This document shows positions 37,450-49,149 of a DNA stretch of 64,000 nucleotides, piece after piece. The translations under genes and the position numbers were made by a program. The DNA comes from Balaenoptera acutorostrata (Eukaryota > Chordata > Mammalia > Artiodactyla > Balaenopteridae), in assembly GCF_949987535.1 (NCBI RefSeq), contig NC_080081.1:51177153-51241152 (forward strand), given 5' to 3'. Position 1 is the first letter of the stretch. Every line of letters starts with the position of its first letter. The notes under the pieces were generated by a model. That model was not told where the DNA came from. It saw only the letters and a list, made by a program, of their open reading frames with translations, and made no database searches.

Positions 37450-37690
37450 CAGATGAGTGAATATAACAAAAAAGAAGCAGACTCACAGATATAGGGAACA
37501 AACTAGTGGTTACCAGTTGGGAGGGGAGGGAGGGACAATATACAGTTGGCTTGGGGAGAAGGAGGTACAAACTATTGGGTGTAAAATAGGTTTAAGGATG
37601 TATTGTACAACACAGGGAAAATAACCAATATTTTGTAATAACTGTAAATGAAAAGTAACCTATAAAAATTGTATAAAATTTTTAAAAAAA
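37450..37690 (+). mobile_element. L1 3' UTR fragment
   Basis: Contains acaaaaaagaagcagactcac, caaactagtggttaccagttggg, a G-rich stretch (37518-37535) and acaacacagggaaaataacc, then an A-rich end. This is an L1 3' UTR in sense orientation, severely 5'-truncated. Confidence 0.75.
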
Positions 37691-39166
37691 ATTTAAAAAG
37701 ATCTATGAAAAGGTGTCTAGTTTCATCAGCAGAATTAATTCAGACATTTCTATCAATGTATCTCTTTGAAATTTGGCTTATTTTACACCTTTAAATATTA
37801 ATTAACTCACTAAATAAACTCACATTTTGAAAAATGGAATATTTCATTGAAAACAAACAAACAAACAAAAAACACATGCTATTAGGCATTTAAAAACTAA
37901 GAACAGGATTTATACATTTTATATCCATAGTACCTAATGGAGTTATTTTCTAATATACATCAATAAATAAATATCAGTTGTATAAATTAATGTATTTTCT
38001 TCAACATGAAAACTAGCACAACTGAATAAATTAAGGAATTCAGTGTCACATCTATCTATATTATGTGATTTAAGGTATATGGGGAAATACACCATATTAG
38101 CCTTTTATTAATGATCACAGTTTCCAAATTAGTGTAGTTAAATTTTATACATTAAGTATATTTTCAGCCATGTAAATATATTCAGTATATAGTTTATTTC
38201 CATATACACATTATAGTCAGAAACCACATCTTAAACAAATACACACTGCCTAAATTATCTTTAAAGTGATTAATTTATTTAGCATAAAAGTTATGGTCTA
38301 CTTAATTCCTCTGCTTTAATAGAATTAACATTTATGTGTGCCCATCATTTCTTTTGTGGTCTTGGATAAGTCATGTCATCATGATGGAAATCATTTTCCC
38401 CACTAGAAATTGAAAATTGGACATGATATTCTCTTTGTGACCATTTCAGTTCAAAGTGTACAATTCTTCTACGATTATGTTATATTAAAACTTATGAATT
38501 GCCAATATTCTACTTTCATTTGACTTATTAATGTAACAATTCCATAAAGTTTTACTTAGTATTTTTGGCCTGCTTTTTATGCACCTGGTCTCAGCCAGAA
38601 CACTATAAATATATTGGGTACTTGGAAATTTAGAATTGTTTTTAACCATTGGAATCACTGAAAGTGGAAAGAGCTGAAAGAAAGAACATAGGAAATAAAT
38701 GTGGACAGATCATGAAATATTTCCACTCTAACATTTGTCTGTGGCTATCACAGAACACACAGTTACATCCAATCATCAAGACTTGTGGAAACAAATAACT
38801 TTGTGATATTATTTGTGATATCTTCCTGGCTTTAAGGTGACCCACATCCTTGACAAAATGTAACTGGGTTGTTTCCATAGTTACAGTAAATAGAATGTAA
38901 CAAGCCTCCTCATCTCCTTTGTTTTCAACCTTGTGAACTAAGGTTTTCTTTTTTTTTTTACTTTTTCTTTTTGCCAAAATAACCCCTTCATAATGCTATT
39001 CAAGTCATTTTCTGTACCCCACCACCAACGTGAAGAATAGTTGGCTAATATTTTCCGTGTGTCTCCTAGAAAAAAGTTAACTATGATGTTGTTTGACTAT
39101 GTGATTTGTAGAAAATTTCAAATGGACTCAGTAACTTCATGTTCATAGACATAATGATTCAAAATT
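37691..39166. other. AT-rich intergenic DNA, one weak antisense frame
   Basis: An antisense frame of 111 codons (38977-38642) starts in a poly-Lys run made by a T-rich tract (38945-38970). It contains CNCVFCDSHRQMLEW but matches no family I know, and there is no supporting context, so I treat it as chance. Nothing else recognised. Confidence 0.35.
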
Positions 39167-39177
39167 TTAACAATATG

Positions 39178-39478
39178 GGGGCTTCCCTTGTGGTTCAGTG
39201 GTTGAGAGTCCGCCTGCCAATGCAGGCAACTCGGGTTCGAGCCCTGGTCCAGGAAGATCCCACATGCCATGGGGCAACTGGGCCCGTGAGCCACAACTAC
39301 TGAGCCTGCGCATCTGGAGCCTGTGCTCCGCAACAAGAGAGGCCGTGATAGTGAGAGGCCTGTGCACCGCGATGAAGAGTGGCCCCCACTCGCCGCAACT
39401 ACAGAAAGCCCTCGCACACAAACGAAGACCCAACACAGCCAAAAATAAATAAATAAATAATGTAAATTAAAAAAAAAA
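39178..39478 (+). mobile_element. CHR-1-type SINE, about 300 bp, with TSD
   Basis: Head ggggcttcccttgtggttcag, intact box-B-like ggttcgagccctgg at about 39234-39247, ending in ccaaaaataaataaataaat and an A run. TSD ttaacaatatg at 39167-39177 and 39479-39489. Frames of 84-126 codons across it on both strands are incidental. It retains CpG-containing words (ctcgccgcaac, gcaccgcgat), consistent with a fairly recent copy. Confidence 0.95.
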
Positions 39479-39489
39479 TTAACAATATG

Positions 39490-41959
39490 TATATACACAG
39501 AATTTTAATAGTCTTCTCTGTGAAGGTAAGCACATACCCATTATTTACTATCAAGTGTGTCATGTGTTCTATTACAGTGCCTGAGAGTATTGAGGGTATT
39601 TAATTCCCCTAAATATGGTACCTGTCCTTTTAATGTAGCAAATACATATGTAGGAAATGTATTGTTTAAAGGTAACCTTCAACTCCAGCATTTTTTAAAC
39701 AATCATAAATCCAAATTAGTGTAGTTCAAATTAGTACATTTAATTATATGTTTGTATATGGCAACCTCCTTATTATAACTGACCCTACACTAGGAGTAAT
39801 GTTGCTCTTATACTTAGTGATGTAGATTTAAGGGAAGCCAATGTAAAACTCCAGAAAGTATTTCTCTGTGAAAAATGAGTCTTTGTATGGAGCCATGCAA
39901 AAATGTCCCTTCAGTCACACAAATTGATCAGTGGTGCTACATTGTGCTTTTATAAATATTGCCTAGAGAGATGGTCATCCGAGAAAACTAGACATTTAGA
40001 TTCATTTTTACTTATATCTATCGGTGGATTTTGAGTAGTATCAAGAGACCAAGTCTTCTGATGCAGTAAGTTAGAAGAGTGATATATTAGGAAATGAGTG
40101 CTTTACAAATAATGTAAATTTAAATGACCACCTATATATTTAGAGATCTTGTGTTATGAAATTGATTTGCAAATTTCAGAGAATTGCAGAAACTTTTTTT
40201 ATTTTGGTTGGGTCAACATGGTAAAATTTATAACTTTTAAATAATATATGTATTGTGTAAAGACTGTTTTTATAAGGGCTACTATGTCTACATACATTTA
40301 CGTGAGAGAACAGAGGTGGTATATTAAACACATAAGTATATATTATTAATTTTATTCATAGTATAGGATGCATATATTTAATTATGTTACTAAAAATTCA
40401 TATCATTTTTAAATTTCTTATTACAGGTTGGTGAGCAATTGACTACATATAGGACTTTCTATAGAGGTATATTTCATAACTAGCTACACTTCTCAAGGAA
40501 ATATCCATTAAAAATCGGGTCTTATAAGTTCTACAACACTGAAGCATGATCTATAAAAATTTCCTGCTCCCGGGTTAGATTTTGGTATTAGATTCAAATA
40601 ATCATTAAAGGGTTAAGTTACTGTAGTACAATTTTAAACAAAGAAGTATCGTTTATGTCTGATTAATTTTACTTTCTTACCTAGCCGTTCTCATGAATCT
40701 GCCGCAGGTGCACCTAAGGTAAATCTCTCTTTGATCATGAGAGTGAGATACAGTAGCCTCTGAAAATATTGTCTATTTCTTATCACATGGATTTATCTCT
40801 TTAACTTATTTGCATCTGTTTCTTTATATCTTACATACAATCAGCAACAACTTTTTGCTACACAAATGTTTTCTTAGGACAATCTTGATCGTCATAATTT
40901 AATAATGGGAAATGGAATTAAGTGACTTTGATTATCTTTCCATGAAGAAAACAAAAACAAAAATCTACATCAATAAGGCTCATCCAACACATTTTAAATA
41001 AAAATGCATAGCTATATGAGATAATTCTTTATTCATAAATTTTCAGTACCAAATTAATGTAATTCTTTGCCCAAATCATTTACTTGTTAATTTAAAGGGA
41101 ACTTCTAGAGTTTAGGAAAAAAAGAAAATATGTGACACTAACTCCTTGGGTCAGTATTTTCTGACTTGAAAATCTTTAAAAGGATGTTCAGATGTATGGG
41201 ACTTACATTTAAATATGGCTTATATAACAGTTTCTTCTGAGAACACACATTTTAAAAATATTTTGCGTTCTATGTCATTAAAAAATGAAATTATATCTCC
41301 CCAAATTAAATAAGATTGGGCTAGGCTAGGGTAGAGGAGGAAAAATTCTCCCTCCTAAGTTCGTTTTCCAATTTAGAGTATATAATTTAGACTAGGTCAC
41401 AACATCTGTTTTCCTCTTTAGGATCCTCTGAAACAGGTGCTATAATCACACAGCCCAGGTACATGAAGGTATTATAAGTGTAACAACCAAAGTTATATCA
41501 TGAGAGGCAGTTAAACTGATATACTCCAAATTGGTCCTACTAAGCCGTTGCTCATGTCTTTTGGTATATTATCAGTTAATGCACTCTGAAATTCAGAGGC
41601 AAGTTTTGTAGCACATTCAAAATAATCTTATACAGATGGCGTACTATCTTGCTATTAAAAAAAAAAAATCTTTCTATGTACCAAAAAATTATATTCATTC
41701 CTTAGGTGAAACTGCCATAGGAAATACAAGCTTCCTTGAAAGTGCAAGAATTTGTAATATAGGATTTCAGGGGAGACTTCTAAAATCTTATTATATTTTT
41801 TGATCAACTTTCTTATATATGCCAATTTTTTTTTATCCTGAAATTCACTCCTTGAATTTTACCTACCTCATCTAGACCATTCTTTCTAATCTATTCAGGT
41901 TAACTGCTTCAAAAATCTGCCCTTCACCTTCATCTGCATACTATTAGATGTTCATCCTC
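39490..41959. other. AT-rich intergenic DNA, nothing recognised
   Basis: No gene or named repeat recognised. A 12-nt A run lies near 41657. Confidence 0.4.
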
Positions 41960-42361
41960 CCTTTATTGAGACTTATCTTCTCTGCCTCTGTGATTGATGA
42001 TCTCCTTGTTCATCTCCTCAGGACTGTATGTTATGGGTCCCATACAAAACAATCAGCTTTTGGGGTCCCTTGGTAAATGGCCTGGAGTAGTAAACCCAAA
42101 GAAGAATATGCTGCCTCCAAATCCAGAGGCACAATAAGAGTTGTGCATTTTTTTTTGGTTGTTAGGGAACAGATGTCACAACTTATCCTTCACCTTAGAA
42201 GGGACACCACTGGACTTCTAGAAATTTCACTGAAGTTGAAGGTCCCTGAAGTTTTGACAGATTTATTTCCCACCTTCTTACATATGCATATCTTACTAAT
42301 GTTACCATAGTGACTACAATGTGTGTGTGTTCTATTTCTTTGGAGAACTGTGACTGATACA
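41960..42361 (+). mobile_element. ERVL-type LTR, 3' part clear
   Basis: An endogenous-retrovirus-like LTR. The 3' end has the typical ERVL closing word (tttggagaactgtgactgatac, then a), and a primer-binding-site-like word follows at once. Upstream sequence (cctggagtagtaaacccaaag, gctgcctccaaatccagaggc, tagggaacagatgtcacaac) fits an old ERVL/MLT2-like LTR, but the left border and subfamily are not certain. The 77-codon frame inside is not a gene. Confidence 0.5.
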
Positions 42362-43163
42362 GATTTTGGTAGCAGGACTGGTTCTGAAAGAACAGAATCT
42401 TACGGATGAGCTTTCTGGATTTTTTCTGGGCTTTCTAGAATCCTAGAATTGGTTCTCTAGTCTGAATAGTTTTAAAGGCACTAATAACCCTATTTCCTGT
42501 GCTAAAGAAGTCACTGACAGTCAATGTCATGATGCAGCAACAGAGATATGCAAAATATCACTGTTGGGTATTTGTAATTAAATACTTATAAAAGGCATTG
42601 TTCTGGGTCACCGTGTATTTGATACCTTAAACATTTCGGCTAAACTAATGAGTATAAAGAAATTGGCTTGTTACTCTTTGAGTTCTCTCACTTGGTTGCA
42701 TTCAGATCATTCTTAATATATACATTGGTTACTTTCATGAAAGCTATAAATGTTGTCAGAGTTATACTAAGAAATTTAACTACTATGTCTCCTAAATACT
42801 GTCTGGCATCTCCTTTTCTGTCACAATTGCTCTTCCTTATCCCCTAAAACAGAAATTCTACCCCTTTACTTGTGAAAACCTGCCATCTCTTTGGCACGTA
42901 GTGGGATCTACATCTATATCTCTATCTAGCCACATATCTGTATATAACATCATACATATTATATCTATGTTATAAATAGATATATAATAATTTTATATAT
43001 GTTGTCAGTTTATAGTTATTATAAAATAAGCATCTCCATTAATTATTTCCTTTGTGTTTTCCAAGAACAATAAATGTCCTTTTACATGTGCCCTCCTGAG
43101 CTTTGATTTGTCTCATTTTTGAGCATGTTCACAAATACATGTTTTATTGTATTTTTGCTGTTA
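42362..43163 (+). mobile_element. Start of an ERVL-type internal region, decayed
   Basis: Directly after the LTR, tggtagcagg (42367-42376) sits where the tRNA primer-binding site of ERVL elements lies. Non-coding leader-like sequence follows to about 42560 (gagctttctggattttttctgggctttct, tgctaaagaagtcactgacag). No gag, pol or env frame is visible. From about 42560 to 43163 I recognise nothing beyond an AT-rich tract (42900-43000). Confidence 0.4.
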
Positions 43164-43177
43164 CTGCTATCTTTTTT

Positions 43178-45255
43178 GGTCAAAATTCATTTTTATTAAT
43201 AAAAAATAAACACTTATTCCAGTTTCAGTCATTATGCTTGAAGTTACTAAGTAAAAAAATATAAATAATCACTTAATTATCCTGTTTTAACTAAGACAAT
43301 GAAACTGTGGCTTTTAAAAAATAAAAGTATTCAGCACCATTTGATCATATACCTTTCAGACTTTGTTCTTAAAGTTTCTGGAACTTTCCTGTCTGTGAAG
43401 TACAGGAGTTGCTGAGTTACATGAGGAACACTCTCTGGGGCAACCAAAGAGAAGTTAAGCAATCAGCCTATATTCAACCTGCTAACTTGGACTATACAAT
43501 GTTCCCTTCCTCTCCACTCTAGCTCAGGAGGGACATGCTTCTAAGCACTGAGGTATGAAGAGTCCAATTGTTATTAGCTGGAAAGACCAGTTCTAACAGC
43601 AAATAATGGTAAATCTCCGACACAGATGCTACTGTCCTTAATGTCCTGTGGTTTTAGGAAATTCTGTAAATATTTTGGATTTAGTTCAATTTATTCAGAA
43701 ATAAAATATGTTTAATAATGTTAAACTACTCTGCCAGAGTAAGTGTCTGCTGGTTTAGTATCCTTATAAAAGAAAAAATATATATGTAAAATACATGTAG
43801 GTAAATCATAGTCTTAAAGTATACTTAGAATACTGCTTTATTTAAATCAAAATCTAACAAAATGTCTTCAATTAGAAGAAGCTAATGAAACTAAATCCAA
43901 AGTTATGACAAGGGAGACTCGTTCTCAGTTAAAGTTGTATTGCTTAGAGAACTTAAAGCCATTCTGGGCAAGGTTAAGGTGGCACCTCCTTATTCTTTCC
44001 TATACATAATTTCAATCAGGGTTGGGCCAGAAATGAGCATTTCTAAATATAATATTTCAGAAAAGTCCATAGAAGTGTTTCAAAGACTTTTATGCAAAAG
44101 AATGTCTGTCTGTCTTTTTGTATCGGTGAGTAGTATGACCATCAGAATTTCCTAATAACAAAAAGACAAAGGCAAGTCCATACACCTGATCAGATGTCGA
44201 TGGAATGGGAAGTGAACTATTAGGTCACCCATAGAGCTTCTGCTAGCCTTTTAGTATATGCTGTTCACCAGTGTGAGTCAAGTGGACGTTTGTGAGAGAA
44301 TACTGTTTGGTGGCCAGGACCTTTTGGGGGCATTTCTTCCTAAGTGGAATACACAACAGATAAGGGAATAAGGGAGGTAATACAGGGAAGCTACTCTTTC
44401 CAGCTCAGAAGGAGTTGATGAAGCCCATATATGTATCCAAGAAGCCCATGGGATCGTCTAGCTGTGGATAGTGGCTAATGTGGTCATCCAGAATGACACT
44501 GTGGACTGCGGCAGCATTTTCCTGTACAGCTCCAAAAACTCTGTATAGGGATTCACCAGATCCAATGGCCCTTAGATAAAATGAATGCGAATAGATATAA
44601 TGGCAAGAGCTCTCACCCAGCGTCTTCTAAACTTTTCCCTCTGATTGATATACTGCAAGAGACTGTCGATAAACAAGTTCCCGTCACTGTGGCGTATCCC
44701 TGCCCACATGTCCCACAGCTCATTCTCAGAGGGTCAGTTGTACAGCCCAAAATCTGAGGAGAGACCTCGAGAGAATACAAAGTTCATCAGTTGCGTGAGG
44801 ATGGGTGACAGCATGTCTCCATCTTTGAGAAGATTTTGGAGAAGGAGAAGAAGGTGAGCTTCGAGAAATATACCTCCATTTGACAGACAGAGACTCTTAA
44901 TGGTAAGCTGACCAGATCTATTCTAGTTGAACCTATAGAGCAGCTCCTGAGCAAAGATATCCCCACAGGCATGAGACAACAAGTTGATCCTACTGTTCTG
45001 GAAACCCAGATGCCGCAACAGGGCCTCCACGATGCTGGCCTGCTCAAATATGGAATAGTGATGTGGTCTTGGTTTGTCACTGAAGCCAAAACCTAGGAAA
45101 TTGAGGACAATCACTCGATGAAACCTGAGGGTCAGACCTTCCCATATCTTGTACCAATCATAGCTGGACATTGTAAAACCATGTAAAAGCACGACTACCT
45201 CCGGACTTCAAACCACACACACAGAGTCTTGGTAGAAGATGTTCAGTCCCTTTTA

Positions 45256-45289
<34 letters not shown>

Positions 45290-45473
45290 CCTGATGACTT
45301 CCATGAGTGAAGAGCAGAGGAAAGCTGGGGAGTTGGGGGGGAGGGGGGGGGGAATGTGCAGATAGGCTGCAAGCAGGGGCGTAGCCAAGAGCCCCACCTA
45401 GACCCACCACTCCCTCATCCTGATTCTGGTAAGACTTGGGCTGCAGGACTCCATGTTTGGGGGACCCCTGTTT
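43178..45473 (-). pseudogene. MEST: MEST processed pseudogene (retrocopy of mesoderm-specific transcript)
   Basis: An intronless antisense copy of MEST mRNA. MEST is an imprinted ER-membrane-associated alpha/beta-hydrolase-fold protein. Matching words: LLAAYLHIPPP in the N-terminal signal/anchor, then [49 protein letters not shown] and INLLSH...GDI.AQELLYR. The C-terminus reads [17 protein letters not shown] then stop (44407-44405). Lesions: TAG at 45400-45398, TGA at 45210-45208, TGA at 44736-44734, TAA at 44574-44572, a 1-base deletion before the ILDDH motif, and a 28-nt T run (45286-45259) in the codons for the KFFTYKG segment. The 3' UTR is about 1.2 kb with AATAAA at 43197-43192 and a short A tail (43177-43172). 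Near-identical flanks (ctgctatcttt 43164-43174, ctgctgtcttt 45474-45484) look like a TSD. Length about 2.3 kb, close to the full mRNA. Confidence 0.95.
45259..45286. repeat. 28-nt A homopolymer inside the MEST retrocopy
   Basis: On the coding (minus) strand this is T28, lying where the parent gene has Phe-Phe codons. A second low-complexity tract, G-rich on plus, lies at 45331-45352 within the same former coding region (proline codons on the minus strand). Both look like post-insertion slippage expansions. Confidence 0.8.
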
Positions 45474-45504
45474 CTGCTGTCTTTAAGTGTTTTTAATACT
45501 TTTC

Positions 45505-45665
45505 TTTTTTTGCTAACTTTATTGAGGAATGATTGACATAAAAAAAATTGTATATATTTAAAGTGTATAACTTGATGATTTGATATACATATACATTGTG
45601 GAATGATTAACAAGATCAAGACAATTAATATGGTCGTCACCTCACATAAGTGATGTAGTTAACTA
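45505..45665 (-). repeat. Old L1M-type 3' UTR fragment
   Basis: Plus strand reads aactttattgaggaatgattgacat, then atatatttaaagtgtataac and caagatcaagacaattaata, the antisense of an old L1 3' UTR. Confidence 0.65.
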
Positions 45666-47465
45666 TTTTTTCCCTGATTCTTTTGATTTAAAGGAATCTA
45701 AAGTCATAATACTGAGTCATTGCATAAATAAGTTACCTTGAAGAGAGTGTTTTTTCTTTCTAAATTTAATATTAACAAGTTCAATATCTAGACTGGTAAT
45801 AAATCCCTTGATTTATCCCATTAAGATGCATGTCTTTTAATTATGTGTTCTTGTGCAAACTTTATTTCAGCTGTAAGCACTCTTTGGAGAATATTAGTAC
45901 TTTAGCAAATGTTTGTATTTCTCTAACAGTGTTAGAAGGATGTAAGTATTTAATGATTTTGATATGGAACCCATATTCATGATGAAAACTAAGACAATGT
46001 TTCTCTCCTTTCTACACCAGGGATGGCCTCAGGGGTAATATTGACTAGAGTTTTTCTTACTAGGGCAGGAAGCTCTATTATTGAGGTATTTTTTGTTTTT
46101 TTGTTTTTGTTTTTTTTTCCAATTTTGCGAATAAATATTAGGCACATTCCTTTGGCTCTCTTAACTCAGTTATGAAACTGATTGCCCATTCCTCTAATAT
46201 GCTTGGAAATACAAAAAAACACTGAAGCCATTTTCTGCTCATTATGGTTCTATAGAAATACAAAATCACCATGTCTATTGAGCAAAGATACTTAGAACTC
46301 TTCCTGAAAGTGAAGGATTAGTTCCTTCTGAAACTTTTGTAAGTGCTGTGGCCTTGATATGAAAATTGTTTTAAGTTGGAAGTCACTCAGACTGGCTTAT
46401 TTTAATAAAAGTCCATCCTGGGAAACAGGCTGCACATAAATGGCAGCAGTTCACCGTCCTTTTGGTTGATCTTTGGTTACTTGACCTCCTTAACTTAAAA
46501 TAATTGAGTCAACAGCCCCTGCTTATCACAATAAATAAACTTTATAATCATTCTTCTATCTTCATATGCTTAATTTAACACAGTATCTTCTTCTGGAATG
46601 CCACAGAGCTACCTGGGACCAATACCAACTGTCATGGTTACATGACTGCCTGTTCACTGTCTCCAAACTCCCTTACCTTCTACTCTTCTGCTAGAAGTAC
46701 TTTCTCCATTTGAAAATATTGTATCAACATCTCTTTCTGGCATGAAACAGTACTCCAGCTCACCTGCTATAATTCTTAATCTGGATCTTAAGAAAAAGAT
46801 CAATATGTACTAAATAGAATAGTCATTGACTTCCATAGACTCCATAAGAGGTAACTAATTTTCTCTAAAAATAATATATCAGAAAATAATTTAGGGCAAT
46901 GAATTAGCCATAATATAGCTTTAATATTTACTTTGGGTATACTGGACCTAAAATATATTCCTGCTTAGATTACTACACAGTGGCAGGATATACTCCATAA
47001 ATTACATAACTCTTTGACTGCTGCTGCTGTTGCTGCTGAAGACTCAGACTTTTACAGGTTTGTGATTTCTCCAAACTCCATGAAAGAATAAACCTCCAAC
47101 CATTGTGAATTTCAATGCTCACAATCTAATATACTTGTAGAAGACAATGGGACTAGAGACCAAGAGGGGAATGCTTCAGTTACTCTAGTGCATAGATTTT
47201 CTACTTGAGCTGCTATGCTATGTGACTCTAAGTTGGTTATCTCCACATTTGGGAATAGCACTAAGGACTCTGTCAGGTGAGCAACTGGTGTGTGGTGAAA
47301 AAAATACACAAATAATTAAATCAGAATTTTGACATTTGATTTACATTCATTTTTATGTATTTTTAACAATGTATGTCTTGTATATATTTTTCAATGTACA
47401 TTTTGTACTAGAACCATAGGGTATATAAATGACTTGCATGTAAGTATGTATTTATTAAGGTGTAC

Positions 47466-47500
<35 letters not shown>

Positions 47501-47605
47501 GTGTGGAGCTAAACAATAAGGAAATTTGCAGACACTGCTACTCCAAAAGACTGTTTTAACTCCACAGTTCCAGATACCTGGGAGCCTGTCATGAGCTCCA
47601 AAAGG
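45666..47605. other. Intergenic DNA with simple repeats
   Basis: Contains T-rich tracts (46091-46120), a short CTG/CTGTTG repeat at about 47020-47040 and a 27-nt T run at 47471-47497. Positions 46380-47320 are a little less AT-rich than the flanks and could be an old retroelement, but I cannot name it. No gene recognised. Confidence 0.4.
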
Positions 47606-48415
47606 TTGACCTAAAATTGATTTGTGATTTTGAAGGAACTTCCAAAGTGTTTTCTAGAGTGGTTATATGTTTTCACCTTTTCATTAGCAAGGTTTGAGTG
47701 TTCCAGTTTCTCTACATCCTCATCAGCATTTGGTGTTGCCAGTATATATATTTATTATGTTTGTCATTCTGATAGGTGAGAAGTGATATGTAAACAGCTA
47801 ACCCCCAGAAATTTCTCTCCTAGGAATTTATTCAAGAGAAATGAAAACCTATGTTCACATAAAAACCTGTACATTAATGTTTAATAAAGTTGTTACTTTA
47901 CTAATAATAACCAAAACCTGGAAACAGCCCAGGTGTTCTTTAATATGAGAATGATTAAACAATCTTAAGGTGCATTCAAATCATGGAATACTATTCAGCA
48001 ATAAACAGGAAAAAAACATTAAAAAAAATGTGTCTGAATCTCTGGGGAATTATGCTGAGTGAAAAACAAATCCCAAAAGGTTACATACAGTATAATTCCA
48101 TTTAAATAATATTCTTGAAATGACAAAATTATAGAAATGGATAACAAGTTAGTGGTTGTTAGAAGTTAAGGAGAAGTGAGTGAGAAGAAAGCAGATATGG
48201 CTATAAAAGGGCAACATGAGAAATCTGGATGGTTATAGAAATGCTCTGTTTCTTAACTGCCAATATTCTGCTTGTGATATTGTCCTATAGTTTTTGAAGG
48301 ATGTCAACTTTAGGAGAAACTGGGTAAACAGTACATGGGATTTCTCTATATCATCTCTTACAACTGCATGTGAATATACAATAACCTCAAAATAAAAAAG
48401 CTTGATTTAAACAGT
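47606..48415 (+). mobile_element. Old L1M 3' end with twin-priming inversion
   Basis: The left part (47606-47795) is antisense: ORF2-end words accttccaaagtgttttctagagtgg, ttgagtgttccagtttctctac and ttctgataggtgagaagtg. The right part (47796-48415) is sense: agaaatttctctcctaggaattta, ggaatactattcagcaataaa, ggctataaaagggcaacatg and the 3' end cctcaaaataaaaaagc. The two parts are adjacent in L1 coordinates and joined head to head, which is the outcome of twin priming. A short ttgattt word flanks both ends (about 47618 and 48401) and may be the TSD. Confidence 0.75.
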
Positions 48416-49149
48416 AATATGTGTGCCTTCTTTTCCATGTCTGGGTAATCCTCCAAAAACTGATGTTAATAATTTTATTCTCTTGTATATCCTTCAGTAC
48501 AGTAATGGTGAAGGAGGAGAAAGGGAAGGGACACATGGCCAAATGAAGATCATTGTAAAGTTCAAAACTCCTGAAGGTATTTTCCATCCCATGTTATATT
48601 AACAGTTCAATAAATAAAACATTTTCCATATTTTGTAATGTATTTCAAATGCATTTTTGTATATTTGAGTAAACTCTCAAAGGTCAGTTGATTACTTTCA
48701 CAAATTTGAACAAATTTCAAGGTGACATTAAAAATAATTGTAATCAATTTTCCAGATTGGCCTATTTTTCTACATTTTGCCTCCAAACATTTAAATTTTG
48801 AAAGGCTTACTAAGTAACTCTTGTTAATAATTTGCCTGAACAAGTTGATTATTCAAATAGTATAGCCTAAGGCAAGGTCTAATTGTTAATTCTCTAGATT
48901 GATTAATCTCTCCTCCTATTTCAAGGCAAACATACTAAAACAATAGACATTAAATATATAACCCTATCTCTCTCCAGAATGATAAATCAAGCATTTTCCC
49001 TTCATTTTTACTTAGTATCAATAGAAGAAAAGTGTTATAAAGATGCTTTCTTTCATTGTAGTTGAAATTGGTATAAATGTTCCTACAAATGTGATATGGA
49101 AAATAAAAATGTGTCTTTCAAAAAGTGTCTTAAAATATAAACTTAACTA
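48416..49149. other. AT-rich intergenic DNA, nothing recognised
   Basis: Two antisense frames (66 and 78 codons) without recognisable products. No repeat recognised. Confidence 0.4.

Noticed and set aside
38642..38977. 111-codon antisense frame starting with a basic MAKRKSKKKKK segment, resembling a nuclear localisation signal
   Set aside because: The Lys run is made by a homopolymer-rich tract, the rest matches no family, and there is no promoter, splice or conservation evidence available.
39118..39498. Frames of 126 and 91 codons (minus) and 84 codons (plus)
   Set aside because: They lie across the CHR SINE at 39178-39478. The low stop density comes from the GC-richer SINE body.
44645..45192. 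A possible functional alpha/beta hydrolase gene
   Set aside because: The matching frame of MEST is broken by stops at 45398, 45208, 44734 and 44572 and a later deletion, and it lacks introns. It is a retropseudogene.
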